From NCBI GenBank assembly GCA_013177945.1, contig JABLXW010000015.1, forward strand, positions 144,491 to 208,490: DNA of 64,000 nucleotides, written 5' to 3'. Position 1 is the first letter of the stretch; the number at the start of each line of letters is the position of its first letter. Origin of the DNA: Bacillota bacterium (lineage in GTDB: Bacteria; Bacillota; DSM-12270; Thermacetogeniales; Thermacetogeniaceae). A program made the translations under genes and the position numbers. Positions 51,747 through 60,691 of this stretch are shown here, one piece after another. The notes under the pieces were generated by a model. The model was given only the letters and a program-made list of their open reading frames with translations. It did no database searches and was not told the origin of the DNA.

Positions 51747-53933
51747 ATGAGGGAGATTAAAAAGGTGGCGTGCAACCTGTGCCACAAGAGCTGTGGGATG
51801 CTGGCCTGCCTCGAGAACGGCGTAATCATAAAAATTGCGGAGGATCCCGGTTATCCCTTTAATATTGGAGCACAATGCTCGAAAGGGGCTTCAGCGCTGG
51901 AAGATTTAAATCACCCGAACCGTATTAACTACCCGCTGAAAAGAGTCGGAGAAAGAGGCTCGGGCCGGTTTGCAAGGGTGAGCTGGGAAGAAGCGCTGGA
52001 TGACATCGCCGGGCGCCTGGTCCAGCTCAAAAAAGAGTACGGCGCCGAGGCCATATCCTCCATAAACGGCGCCAACCGTGCCGACGATCTGGCGCGCAGG
52101 CGCTTCTTCAACCTGCTGGGAAGCCCCAATGTTTGTCATACGGTTCCGGTTTGCTGGATCCCCAATTTTCTGGTAGAGGCATCATCCTATGGCTGGGCCG
52201 CCTTTGACAGTAACGTCACGGGCGGGGCCAGATGTATAGTAATCTGGGGTTTTAATCCCGGAGCTTCTTATGTTACCGAAATGAAAAAGATCCTCCAGGC
52301 CAGAGAAACCTTCGGCACCAAAATCATCGTCATCGACCCCCGCTTCAGCGAAACAGCCGCAAAAGCCGATCTCTGGCTGCCCATCAGGCCGAACAGCGAC
52401 AACGCCCTGGCCCTGGCCTGGCTCAACGTCATCATCAACGAAGGGCTGTACGACATGGAATTCGTAAGCGAGTGGACCGTAGGCTTTGGAGAGCTGGCCG
52501 AGCGGGTGCAGGAATACACCCCCGAATGGGCAGCAGAGAAGACCGGGATTTCAGCCGAACTGATAATAGAAGCCGCCAGGATGTACGCAACCTCCAAGCC
52601 AGCCTGCATCATGTGGGGAGTAGCCACCGATCAGCTGGGGAGAGGGAGCACCGCAGGAGCCCAGGCGAGAGTAGCCCTGAGGGCGATCTGCGGCAACCTC
52701 GACGTGCCCGGAGGGGACGTCATGCCCGGACCCCACCCCACCTTCATCACAGACTGGGAAATGGAACTCAACGAAAAGCTGCCAGAGGAGCAGAGAGCCA
52801 AGCAGCTGGGGTCCGACCGGTTCAAGCTCAACAGCTGGCCGGGGTATCAGTTGATAACCGAGAACCTGGTGCGGGTCTGGGGGAAGAGCATACCGGCCGA
52901 ATGGTTCTGCGAAGCCAACCCGCCGGTATTATTCCGGGCGATGGCCACCGGAAAACCCTACCCCGTCAAAGCAGCGATAGTGCTGGCCGACAACCCCCTG
53001 GTATCCTACGCCAACACCAAGCTGGTCTATCAAGCCTTGAAAAACCTCGACCTCCTCGTAGTCATGGAATACTGGATGACACCCACAGCAGTACTTGCGG
53101 ACTACGTGTTGCCGGCAGCATCCTGGCTGGAAAGGCCAGTACTGACCACAACATACGGCGTTTCCGACTGGCTGGTAGCCTCGGAGAGGGCAATCAAGCC
53201 CCTGTACGAACGCAAAACCGACTATGAATTCTGGAGAGAACTCGGCATCAGGCTCGGGCAGGAAGAATACTGGCCCTGGGAAACCGACGAAGAAGTCTTC
53301 AAATACCGTCTTGAGAAGCTCGGTTACGAAATAGAGAGCTACGAAGAATTCGTTCAAAAATACCGCTACGACTTTGCGCCCAGGGAATACAGGAAATACC
53401 TGACCCGGGGATTTGCGACACCATCCGGGAAGGTGGAGCTGAAAAACTCCACACTGGAGAGGCTGGGTTACGACCCCCTGCCGCATTATGTGGAGCCGCC
53501 GTTCAGCCCTGAATCGAACCCAGAGCTGGCGAGACATTATCCTTTGGCCCTGATAACCAGCGGGAGTTTTCGTGGGGAAGGACGGGGTAAAATGAAAGGT
53601 AGGGCAATGCGTTCGGAACCGCGGGTTGCAATTAATCCTCGGTTGGCAGAGGAACTCGGCATCCAAGATGATGATTGGGTCTGGATCGAAACACCGGCCG
53701 GAAAAGTCAGGCAGAGAGCAGTGATCACCGATGCGGTGGCGCCAGGCGTTATTCAGGCAGAAAAAAGCCGCTGGCCTGTGGGGAGAGAAGGCAAAACTCC
53801 TGATCTTGCAGAAATCTTTGAGTTTAATATCAACGTCTGCCTTGACGACGACCCTGACACCTGCGACGAGGCCTGCGGAAGCTGGTGCACCCGCGGTGTT
53901 TTATGCCGGATAGCGAAGGTGGATGCTTCGTGA
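51747..53933 (+). CDS. Acetylene-hydratase-like molybdopterin oxidoreductase, copy 1
   Basis: This 728-residue protein has no export signal. The N-terminal cluster is VACNLCHKSCGM with GAQCSKG. LLGSPNVCHTVPVCWIPN holds the Cys expected to bind Mo/W, as in acetylene hydratase (Cys141). The acetylene hydratase catalytic Asp, next to the second cluster Cys, is His here (CNLCH), so hydration of acetylene is doubtful. The middle 407 codons are identical to copy 2. Near the C-terminus the usual FHSE...R pterin block is replaced by RGEGRGKMKGRAM and GWWYPE by SRWPVG, so this copy may have changed or lost function. AAGGAGAAAGG precedes ATG 51747. Confidence 0.87.
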   Translation: MREIKKVACNLCHKSCGMLACLENGVIIKIAEDPGYPFNIGAQCSKGASALEDLNHPNRINYPLKRVGERGSGRFARVSWEEALDDIAGRLVQLKKEYGAEAISSINGANRADDLARRRFFNLLGSPNVCHTVPVCWIPNFLVEASSYGWAAFDSNVTGGARCIVIWGFNPGASYVTEMKKILQARETFGTKIIVIDPRFSETAAKADLWLPIRPNSDNALALAWLNVIINEGLYDMEFVSEWTVGFGELAERVQEYTPEWAAEKTGISAELIIEAARMYATSKPACIMWGVATDQLGRGSTAGAQARVALRAICGNLDVPGGDVMPGPHPTFITDWEMELNEKLPEEQRAKQLGSDRFKLNSWPGYQLITENLVRVWGKSIPAEWFCEANPPVLFRAMATGKPYPVKAAIVLADNPLVSYANTKLVYQALKNLDLLVVMEYWMTPTAVLADYVLPAASWLERPVLTTTYGVSDWLVASERAIKPLYERKTDYEFWRELGIRLGQEEYWPWETDEEVFKYRLEKLGYEIESYEEFVQKYRYDFAPREYRKYLTRGFATPSGKVELKNSTLERLGYDPLPHYVEPPFSPESNPELARHYPLALITSGSFRGEGRGKMKGRAMRSEPRVAINPRLAEELGIQDDDWVWIETPAGKVRQRAVITDAVAPGVIQAEKSRWPVGREGKTPDLAEIFEFNINVCLDDDPDTCDEACGSWCTRGVLCRIAKVDAS
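52293..53513 (+). repeat. 1221-bp identical tract (left copy)
   Basis: I see no difference between 52293-53513 and 58481-59701 at a constant offset of 6188 bases. A shorter identical block lies at 51924-52003 / 58112-58191. The flanks diverge sharply. This looks like recent gene conversion or duplication. Confidence 0.93.
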
Positions 53934-54214
53934 TTTGTACGGCAGGATTGCTTCTTGTTGCACCGATTTAACATAAGAGGCCGGAGGTCTGTTTCTTGCC
54001 CCCGGTTTTCTTTTTGCGAGCCTCAAAGGAAGTTGGGGAATGCTGCCAGGGATCCAGGGCCTGGGAACAACGTATTTTTTCAATAAGAGAAAACCGTTTC
54101 ATTTTGAAACCAGGACTTTTAAAAAACTTATAGTTCCAACAGGTAACTCTTTTTTGCTCATTTTTAGGCACTTTCCGGGTCCGGCGGGCCGTCCATGATT
54201 CCCCATAATGAGAT

Positions 54215-54540
54215 TTCCTTTTTTGTTAATCTTGGAAGTGGTGGCAGGGGAATAGCCTTTGCCCAGTAGTTCTCTGGTGGACCTCTTCACTTTCCGGATG
54301 CTGATTCCCCCAGTGAAAAACTCGATGATCTGTCTGTCGAAGATCCCTTACACCTGGAGCGAGGAAAAACCTTTGATTCGAATTTGCCGTTGCGCATCTC
54401 CCACCATGTCTTTGATGGAGCCGAAACGGGTGAGGAGATCCCGCTCGGGATACCGTTGCGCTTGTTATCCCTTTTGCCGTCCTCCTCTCTGGTGCTGTTC
54501 AACCAGGAAAGCTGTCAACTTCTGCTTGACTGCTGTTCCA
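54215..54540 (-). pseudogene. Remnant of an IS256-family transposase
   Basis: Read leftward in shifting frames: REEDGKRD, then ERDLLTRFGSIKDM, then a stop, then FDRQIIEFFTGGISIRKVK and RELLGKGYSPATTSKINK. These match the N-terminal third of IS256/mutator transposases in order. Frameshifts and a stop make it inactive; no terminal repeats were seen. Confidence 0.75.
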
Positions 54541-54631
54541 GGACATGATTTGATATAGCACCTGATTATAGAAGGCAGAGGGTATGCCCTTATGCTACCA
54601 GATAAAATTGGCCAACAATTCTTAACTGGAA

Positions 54632-54644
54632 TCTCAAAACGAGA
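54632..54644. promoter_or_regulatory. Candidate activator-binding palindrome
   Basis: TCTCAAAACGAGA differs by one base from the repeats at 27024-27062 and lies 67 bp upstream of the sigma-54-like promoter, a usual enhancer distance. Confidence 0.45.
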
Positions 54645-54710
54645 CTGGTCAAAGGGGTATACTTCAGGTGCATGTCCTGGTTTTATGCGAGTTTTCGGCT
54701 TGCATCTACC

Positions 54711-54726
54711 TGGTATATTTTTTGCA
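54711..54726 (+). promoter_or_regulatory. Sigma-54-like promoter of the 54.8-63.6 kb operon
   Basis: TGGTATATTTTTTGCA keeps GG-N10-GC and TTGCA; the -24 reads TGGT instead of TGGC. Confidence 0.65.
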
Positions 54727-54797
54727 AGTTAGAGTCAATAAGCTGCAAAAAACGAGTTAATGCTATCGTTTGTTTTTAAGTCGGAGGAGGGAACCAG

Positions 54798-55628
54798 GTG
54801 CAAAGTGCAATTGTTGTTTTCACAAAAGTACCAAAAACAGGAGATGTCAAAACAAGACTTACAACCGAGGGCGGAGGCATCTTGACACCGGAAGAAGCAA
54901 AACGGTTTTACGAAGCCTGTTTGCTTGATGTTATAGACGCCTGCATTGCCTCGGCATGCGGGGATTTCTATATATGCTACAACGCAAAGGGTGACCGCGA
55001 TCATCTGGAAGAATTGCTCGGCTCCGTTTCTGACCGGCGGGCGATCAAAGGTGTTTATGCCGATCAGGGCGGTACTTTTGACCAGTGCATGCAGTATGCG
55101 GCCGATTATATATTGAAAGATGGATGCGGCGGCAGACTGGCCGACAGTGTGCTCATTGTCGGCGGAGACCTGCCGTCATTGCAGCCTGCGACGATAAGAG
55201 AAGCAGTTAATAAACTGGAGAGACTGGCGTCAAGCGAATCCGGCCAAAAGGCCGCGAAGAAGCTCGGGGGGAACGGTGCCCCCATAGGTGCAGCCATAGT
55301 GGAGGGCGCCTGCCAGGAGGGCGGTTTTTCTCTTGTGGGTTACACCTGCACCACGCCCCTTGAATTCGACGGGGTGTTTTACAACAGGGATGGCGTTACC
55401 GCCCTGGATGCACTGGTTTATAAAGCATCCGAGCGCAACATCCCCTTCGGCCTTGTCGAAATGATACCTGATGTGGATATCCCGGCTGACCTGGCCAGCC
55501 TGATATCAGCGCTAAACGCCCTGAAACTTGCGGCAAGATACGATACTGCGGTCTTCCTGCCAAAAAGGACAATCAAAGCGGTTGAGGAGATGGGGCTTGT
55601 GGCTTCAGCAGCGCCGTCACAGCGTTAG
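54798..55628 (+). CDS. DUF2064/TIGR04282-type MobA-fold glycosyl- or nucleotidyltransferase
   Basis: The 276-residue protein has AIVVFTKVPKTGDVKTRL at the start and VLIVGGDLPSL in the middle, the nucleotide- and metal-binding points of this GT-A family, with GGFSLVGY-type ending motif EGGFSLVGYTC. Family members are annotated as arsenosugar-type glycosyltransferases, but the fold is close to MobA and CobY. GTG 54798 follows GGAGGAGGG. As first gene of a molybdopterin enzyme operon it might modify a cofactor or small carrier; that is inference. Confidence 0.72.
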   Translation: MQSAIVVFTKVPKTGDVKTRLTTEGGGILTPEEAKRFYEACLLDVIDACIASACGDFYICYNAKGDRDHLEELLGSVSDRRAIKGVYADQGGTFDQCMQYAADYILKDGCGGRLADSVLIVGGDLPSLQPATIREAVNKLERLASSESGQKAAKKLGGNGAPIGAAIVEGACQEGGFSLVGYTCTTPLEFDGVFYNRDGVTALDALVYKASERNIPFGLVEMIPDVDIPADLASLISALNALKLAARYDTAVFLPKRTIKAVEEMGLVASAAPSQR

Positions 55629-55660
55629 ACTGATTATAGCCTGATAAGGAGCGGTAATAT

Positions 55661-56749
55661 ATGGGAAAAGAACCGCATAGCCAGCTAGCTATGTTGGCGC
55701 AAGAATGCCAGGATTGCGGCTTATGCTTGGGCGCATGTGATTTGCTGGCTGAAGCAGCAGGAACGCCGGGCGAGCTGGCGCAAGGCGGGGTAGGGGCCTA
55801 TGAAGCTTATAGCTGCTTCTTGTGTGACAGGTGTGCAGCGGCTTGTCCACTCGGCCTGAAGCCCTCAGCTATCTTCGCTGCCAGGCGAATTGTTGCGGTT
55901 GAAAAAGGAGAAATAGACCCCGACGAGTATAGCTATCTTTTTCCCGACCGGGAAGAAAGCATCATGCGCCTGTACCGGCGTTACTACAATATTGATTACA
56001 GTGATATCGCGGCAGGTAAAGGCACCGAAACGTGTTTCTTCCCCGGCTGTACCCTGATGACGTATTCCCCGGTGTTGACCAGGGAGGTTTACCGGAGGCT
56101 TAGAGCCGGATGCGGATGCCGGGGAATACTTACGGATTGCTGCGGAAAACCTCTGAGCCAGATGGGACTAAGGCAGAGGGCTGAACAGGCAGCCCGTAGT
56201 CTGATGAACAAGATGGCGCATATAGGCGTCAAGAGAGTTATAGTAGCCTGCCCCGGATGTTATTATCACCTGCGCCATTTGCTGGAGCAGGAGGGAATAG
56301 AAGTTCTGACCGTTTATGAGGTTCTGGATTTTCAAAGACAGATGCCGGAGAATGCGCCCTTGTGTACGGTGCACGACTCATGCCCCGACAGGTTTGAGGG
56401 AATTTTTGCTGCCCAGGTGCGTGAGGCGCTCCGAAAAGACGGGTACGAACTGGTAGAAATGCCTTTCAGCGGGAGGGATGCTCCATGCTGCGGGAGCGGC
56501 GGGCAGGTCTCCCATTTCAGGCCGGAGCTGGCGGAAAAACTGGTAGAGAAGAGGCTGAGTGAGGCAGAAAAGTCTGGCGCAGAAATTCTCATTGCTTATT
56601 GTCTCAGCTGCGTGCTTAATTTTGCCGGTAAGCCCTCCGGCATAAAGGCAAGGCATGCATTGAACCTCCTGTTAGGACATGAAGAAGACTACTCTGATGT
56701 TAAGGCACGGGCCCTGCAGATATTTACAGAACCAGAACCAACCGAATAA
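55661..56749 (+). CDS. HdrD/GlpC-like Fe-S protein with two CCG domains
   Basis: The 362-residue protein has a ferredoxin section (CQDCGLCLGAC, CFLCDRCAAACP) and two CCG domains: CFFPGC...DCCGKP...CPGCYYH and HDSCPDR...APCCGSGG...YCLSC. CCG domains of HdrB/HdrD hold non-cubane clusters that split disulfides; in other proteins they move electrons. It likely connects the operon's oxidoreductase to a thiol or quinone pool. AAGGAGCGG precedes the ATG. Confidence 0.85.
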   Translation: MGKEPHSQLAMLAQECQDCGLCLGACDLLAEAAGTPGELAQGGVGAYEAYSCFLCDRCAAACPLGLKPSAIFAARRIVAVEKGEIDPDEYSYLFPDREESIMRLYRRYYNIDYSDIAAGKGTETCFFPGCTLMTYSPVLTREVYRRLRAGCGCRGILTDCCGKPLSQMGLRQRAEQAARSLMNKMAHIGVKRVIVACPGCYYHLRHLLEQEGIEVLTVYEVLDFQRQMPENAPLCTVHDSCPDRFEGIFAAQVREALRKDGYELVEMPFSGRDAPCCGSGGQVSHFRPELAEKLVEKRLSEAEKSGAEILIAYCLSCVLNFAGKPSGIKARHALNLLLGHEEDYSDVKARALQIFTEPEPTE

Positions 56750-56798
56750 GGTGACCGGCAAACCAGGGTGGAGCAGAATGGAAAAGGAGTTCGCATAA

Positions 56799-57752
56799 AT
56801 GGATAATGAGCAACTGGCAAAATCGTTGCAACAAATACTGGGTCTGCGGTGGTCGCCGGTGGCCTTGCGACTGATGAGGCCAGGGGAGGGAATACCGGAA
56901 GGATTGATGGAGCCTCCGATGCCGCTCCGGCATTGCCAGTCAATTATTGTGGCCCGGCGGGGAAACTGCCTGTATCTGCCGCCCCGCAAGCACGCATGCC
57001 CTGATGGAGCAGGTGTGCTGGGGCTTGTGGAAATGTCACCAAAGTTGAGATCAGGAGAACTGTACCTGCTCTTCAAAAAGCTGCCGAATCTTGAGTGCGC
57101 CAGAACCATGATTGCCGGCAGGCCGGAATTTGCCCCCGGAACCTATGCTGCAACGGTGCTGGCACCGCTGGAAAAAGCAACGTTTGTACCTGACGTGGTT
57201 ATATTTACGCTCTGGCCGGAACAGGCGATGTGGCTTTGCTGTGCCCAGACTTATACGTCTGGAAAAAGGCAGGTGTTCAATACCTCCGGGTACAACTCCA
57301 CCTGTGCCGATCTGACAGTCAAAGTTATGCAGACCGGGGAAATGAACATTTCCTTCGGCTGTTATGGGGCCCGCGCTTCAAGTGAGATAGATGACTTTGA
57401 GCTTTATATCTCTATACCCTATGGGCAGCTTCAATTGCTGGTTAAGGCACTTCAACAGTTGTCATTAAAGAGCATACCTGAGGAAAGAAAAAAGATCTAT
57501 ATGCACCCGGTTATGGATAATATCCGGAAACCCAGTGAAAAAGTAAACGGCAGAGTCGAATTGCAGGTGAACCAGGAGCAGTGCAATGGATGCGGTTTGT
57601 GCGAGGCTTTCTGCCCCGTTGCGGTTTTCGAAATGTTCGAAGCAAAAGGTGCAAGAAAGGCGCGTCCTGTTTTGGTTGATAAATGCAGTGCCTGTTATAC
57701 CTGCGTCGGGCAGTGCCCCCAAAAGGCTATCCAGCTGAGAATCAGGATTTGA
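56799..57752 (+). CDS. DUF169 protein fused to a two-cluster ferredoxin
   Basis: The N-terminal 230 residues match the DUF169 pattern (LRWSPVALRLM, CQSIIVARRG, PDVVIFTLWPEQAMWL, YNSTCADLTVKVMQTG, SFGCYGAR). Residues 250-317 add a ferredoxin (CNGCGLCEAFCPVAVF, CSACYTCVGQCPQKAI). DUF169 proteins are uncharacterised and often near redox or corrinoid genes; the fusion points to electron transfer. AAAGGAG precedes the ATG. Confidence 0.82.
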   Translation: MDNEQLAKSLQQILGLRWSPVALRLMRPGEGIPEGLMEPPMPLRHCQSIIVARRGNCLYLPPRKHACPDGAGVLGLVEMSPKLRSGELYLLFKKLPNLECARTMIAGRPEFAPGTYAATVLAPLEKATFVPDVVIFTLWPEQAMWLCCAQTYTSGKRQVFNTSGYNSTCADLTVKVMQTGEMNISFGCYGARASSEIDDFELYISIPYGQLQLLVKALQQLSLKSIPEERKKIYMHPVMDNIRKPSEKVNGRVELQVNQEQCNGCGLCEAFCPVAVFEMFEAKGARKARPVLVDKCSACYTCVGQCPQKAIQLRIRI

Positions 57753-57934
57753 AAAAGATGAAGCGGACAAGCAGTAGCATGGTGGGGGGGATGATCTGTA
57801 GCAGTCAAGGAGAGATTTGATGAAAAGGAACGTCGCTGGTTGTAATTGTAGAGAAGCAGGGGCTGCAGAATGTGAATGCGCGGGTAGCTTGCTTTAAGAA
57901 CAATTATCGAAGTTAAACAGAGAGGGGACTGGTA

Positions 57935-60136
57935 ATGATCCAGATAAAAAAGGTCGCGTGTCACTTTTGTCATATGAACTGCGGGATGCTGGCCTATGTC
58001 GAGGACGGGGTGGTGATTAAAGTAATCGGGGATCCAGAGCATCCCTTTAACCAGGGGGCCCAATGCTCGCGAGGGGTCTCGGCGCTTGATCACTTGTATC
58101 ACCCGAATCGCATTAACTACCCGCTGAAAAGAGTCGGAGAAAGAGGCTCGGGCCGGTTTGCAAGGGTGAGCTGGGAAGAAGCGCTGGATGATATTGCTGA
58201 GAGGCTTAAGCAGTTAATATCACAGTACGGCGCCGAGACCGTTTCAACTATCGGTGGCACCAATAGGACCGATGATTTTGCACGCAGGCGCTTTTTTAAC
58301 CTGCTGGGGAGCCCCAACGTTGCTCATACGGCGCCGGTTTGCTGGATACCCAATTTTTTAGCAGAGACCTCTTCATATGGATGGGGCTCCTTCGATGCCG
58401 AAGTAATGAACGGAGCCAGATGCGTGGTGGTATGGGGCCATAATCCCGGGGCCTCGTACCTGCCGGAGATGCGGGGCCTGCTCCAGGCCAGAGAAACCTT
58501 CGGCACCAAAATCATCGTCATCGACCCCCGCTTCAGCGAAACAGCCGCAAAAGCCGATCTCTGGCTGCCCATCAGGCCGAACAGCGACAACGCCCTGGCC
58601 CTGGCCTGGCTCAACGTCATCATCAACGAAGGGCTGTACGACATGGAATTCGTAAGCGAGTGGACCGTAGGCTTTGGAGAGCTGGCCGAGCGGGTGCAGG
58701 AATACACCCCCGAATGGGCAGCAGAGAAGACCGGGATTTCAGCCGAACTGATAATAGAAGCCGCCAGGATGTACGCAACCTCCAAGCCAGCCTGCATCAT
58801 GTGGGGAGTAGCCACCGATCAGCTGGGGAGAGGGAGCACCGCAGGAGCCCAGGCGAGAGTAGCCCTGAGGGCGATCTGCGGCAACCTCGACGTGCCCGGA
58901 GGGGACGTCATGCCCGGACCCCACCCCACCTTCATCACAGACTGGGAAATGGAACTCAACGAAAAGCTGCCAGAGGAGCAGAGAGCCAAGCAGCTGGGGT
59001 CCGACCGGTTCAAGCTCAACAGCTGGCCGGGGTATCAGTTGATAACCGAGAACCTGGTGCGGGTCTGGGGGAAGAGCATACCGGCCGAATGGTTCTGCGA
59101 AGCCAACCCGCCGGTATTATTCCGGGCGATGGCCACCGGAAAACCCTACCCCGTCAAAGCAGCGATAGTGCTGGCCGACAACCCCCTGGTATCCTACGCC
59201 AACACCAAGCTGGTCTATCAAGCCTTGAAAAACCTCGACCTCCTCGTAGTCATGGAATACTGGATGACACCCACAGCAGTACTTGCGGACTACGTGTTGC
59301 CGGCAGCATCCTGGCTGGAAAGGCCAGTACTGACCACAACATACGGCGTTTCCGACTGGCTGGTAGCCTCGGAGAGGGCAATCAAGCCCCTGTACGAACG
59401 CAAAACCGACTATGAATTCTGGAGAGAACTCGGCATCAGGCTCGGGCAGGAAGAATACTGGCCCTGGGAAACCGACGAAGAAGTCTTCAAATACCGTCTT
59501 GAGAAGCTCGGTTACGAAATAGAGAGCTACGAAGAATTCGTTCAAAAATACCGCTACGACTTTGCGCCCAGGGAATACAGGAAATACCTGACCCGGGGAT
59601 TTGCGACACCATCCGGGAAGGTGGAGCTGAAAAACTCCACACTGGAGAGGCTGGGTTACGACCCCCTGCCGCATTATGTGGAGCCGCCGTTCAGCCCTGA
59701 AGCCAGGCCGGAACTGGCTGAGGAGTATCCGCTTACCCTGATTGCCGGCGGAGGGTTCAATCCCTTTTTCCATTCGGAACACCGTGAAATAACCAGGTTA
59801 AGGCTCGTAAGCCCCTATCCCAGGGTTGCCATTAATCCACGCCTGGCGGAGCAGTACGGAATCAAAGACGGCGACTGGATCTGGATCGAAACACCGACCG
59901 GTAAAGTTAAACAGAGGGCGGTTTTAACTGCGGCGGTAGCGCCGGACACCATTCAGGCGGAAAGAGGCTGGTGGTATCCTGAGAAAGAAATCGAAGAACC
60001 GGTACTCATGGGAGTTTTTGAATCCAATATCAACGTCTGCCTTGACGATGACCCTGACACCTGCGACGAGGCCTGCGGAAGCTGGTGCACGCGCGGCGTC
60101 AGATGTCGGATTTCTAAGGTGGGGGAGGGCAGCTAA
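57935..60136 (+). CDS. Acetylene-hydratase-like molybdopterin oxidoreductase, copy 2
   Basis: The 733-residue protein has ACHFCHMNCGML and GAQCSRG for the cluster, TAPVCWIPNFLAE with the candidate metal-binding Cys, and an intact C-terminal domain (NPFFHSEHREITRLRL, QYGIKDGDWIWIE, RGWWYPE). No export signal. As in copy 1 the acetylene hydratase Asp is His. The middle part equals copy 1. Its stop overlaps the Fe-S gene start (TAATG), and Fe-S plus NrfD genes follow, so this copy looks like a working membrane-linked enzyme facing the cytoplasm. AGAGGGG precedes the ATG. Confidence 0.9.
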   Translation: MIQIKKVACHFCHMNCGMLAYVEDGVVIKVIGDPEHPFNQGAQCSRGVSALDHLYHPNRINYPLKRVGERGSGRFARVSWEEALDDIAERLKQLISQYGAETVSTIGGTNRTDDFARRRFFNLLGSPNVAHTAPVCWIPNFLAETSSYGWGSFDAEVMNGARCVVVWGHNPGASYLPEMRGLLQARETFGTKIIVIDPRFSETAAKADLWLPIRPNSDNALALAWLNVIINEGLYDMEFVSEWTVGFGELAERVQEYTPEWAAEKTGISAELIIEAARMYATSKPACIMWGVATDQLGRGSTAGAQARVALRAICGNLDVPGGDVMPGPHPTFITDWEMELNEKLPEEQRAKQLGSDRFKLNSWPGYQLITENLVRVWGKSIPAEWFCEANPPVLFRAMATGKPYPVKAAIVLADNPLVSYANTKLVYQALKNLDLLVVMEYWMTPTAVLADYVLPAASWLERPVLTTTYGVSDWLVASERAIKPLYERKTDYEFWRELGIRLGQEEYWPWETDEEVFKYRLEKLGYEIESYEEFVQKYRYDFAPREYRKYLTRGFATPSGKVELKNSTLERLGYDPLPHYVEPPFSPEARPELAEEYPLTLIAGGGFNPFFHSEHREITRLRLVSPYPRVAINPRLAEQYGIKDGDWIWIETPTGKVKQRAVLTAAVAPDTIQAERGWWYPEKEIEEPVLMGVFESNINVCLDDDPDTCDEACGSWCTRGVRCRISKVGEGS
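58481..59701 (+). repeat. 1221-bp identical tract (right copy)
   Basis: Matches 52293-53513 with no difference found; see the left copy. Confidence 0.93.
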
Positions 60137-60678
60137 TGCGCTGGGGAATGTTAATAGATCTAAAAAAATGTATCGGTTGTCACGCATGCACTGTGGCCTG
60201 CCAGCAAGAGCACAATCTACCGTTTGGGGAGAGGTGGAACAGGGTGCTACGGGTGGGGCCCGTGGGGGAATATCCTAACTTAACTTCTTATTTCTTGCCT
60301 GTTCCCTGCATGCACTGTGAAGATGCTCCTTGTGTTGACGGATGCCCCACCGGAGCCAGCCGCAAACGGGCAGACGGGATCGTGGTTGTTGACGAGCTGA
60401 AATGCGTCGGCTGTAAGTTCTGCATGGTTGCCTGCCCTTATGGAGTGCGGCATTACAACGAAGAAAAAGGTATTGTAGAAAAATGCATCATGTGTTTCGA
60501 CAGGCTTGATGAGGGAAAGGCTCCAAGGTGTGTAGAGACCTGCCAGTTGAAAGCTCGCTATATCGGAGACCTTGACGACCCTAACAGTGAGATTGTGCAG
60601 CTGATACGCAAGAAGAGTGCGAGGCCCCTGCATGAGGAATTGGGGACGAGACCGGCGGTTTATTATATCTTTCCATAG
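60136..60678 (+). CDS. DmsB-like four-cluster Fe-S subunit
   Basis: The 180-residue protein starts MRWGMLIDLKKCIGCHACTVACQQEHNLPFG, then CMHCEDAPCVDGCPTGA, CVGCKFCMVACPYG and CIMCFDRLDEGKAPRCVETC. It relays electrons between the oxidoreductase and the NrfD anchor. GGGGGAGGGC precedes its ATG, which overlaps the previous stop. Confidence 0.92.
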   Translation: MRWGMLIDLKKCIGCHACTVACQQEHNLPFGERWNRVLRVGPVGEYPNLTSYFLPVPCMHCEDAPCVDGCPTGASRKRADGIVVVDELKCVGCKFCMVACPYGVRHYNEEKGIVEKCIMCFDRLDEGKAPRCVETCQLKARYIGDLDDPNSEIVQLIRKKSARPLHEELGTRPAVYYIFP

Positions 60679-60691
60679 AGAGGTGACAGTT

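Larger units (their letters stand above)
53934..54797. other. Intergenic region with IS relic and sigma-54 control sites
   Basis: After the oxidoreductase a weak CCGG/CCGG hairpin with TTTTCTTTTT (about 53981-54015) may terminate transcription. Then come a GTTTCATTTTGAAAC palindrome (about 54096-54110), a segment related to 26785-26840, a decayed IS256 transposase, an activator-site-like repeat and a sigma-54-like promoter for the next operon. Confidence 0.6.

Noticed and set aside
52472..53227. A 251-codon overlapping frame found twice (also 58660-59415)
   Set aside because: Its exact repetition only reflects the 1221-bp identical tract; it is out of frame with the real enzyme.
54259..54558. 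A 99-codon plus-strand frame
   Set aside because: It is the reverse of the IS256 transposase remnant.
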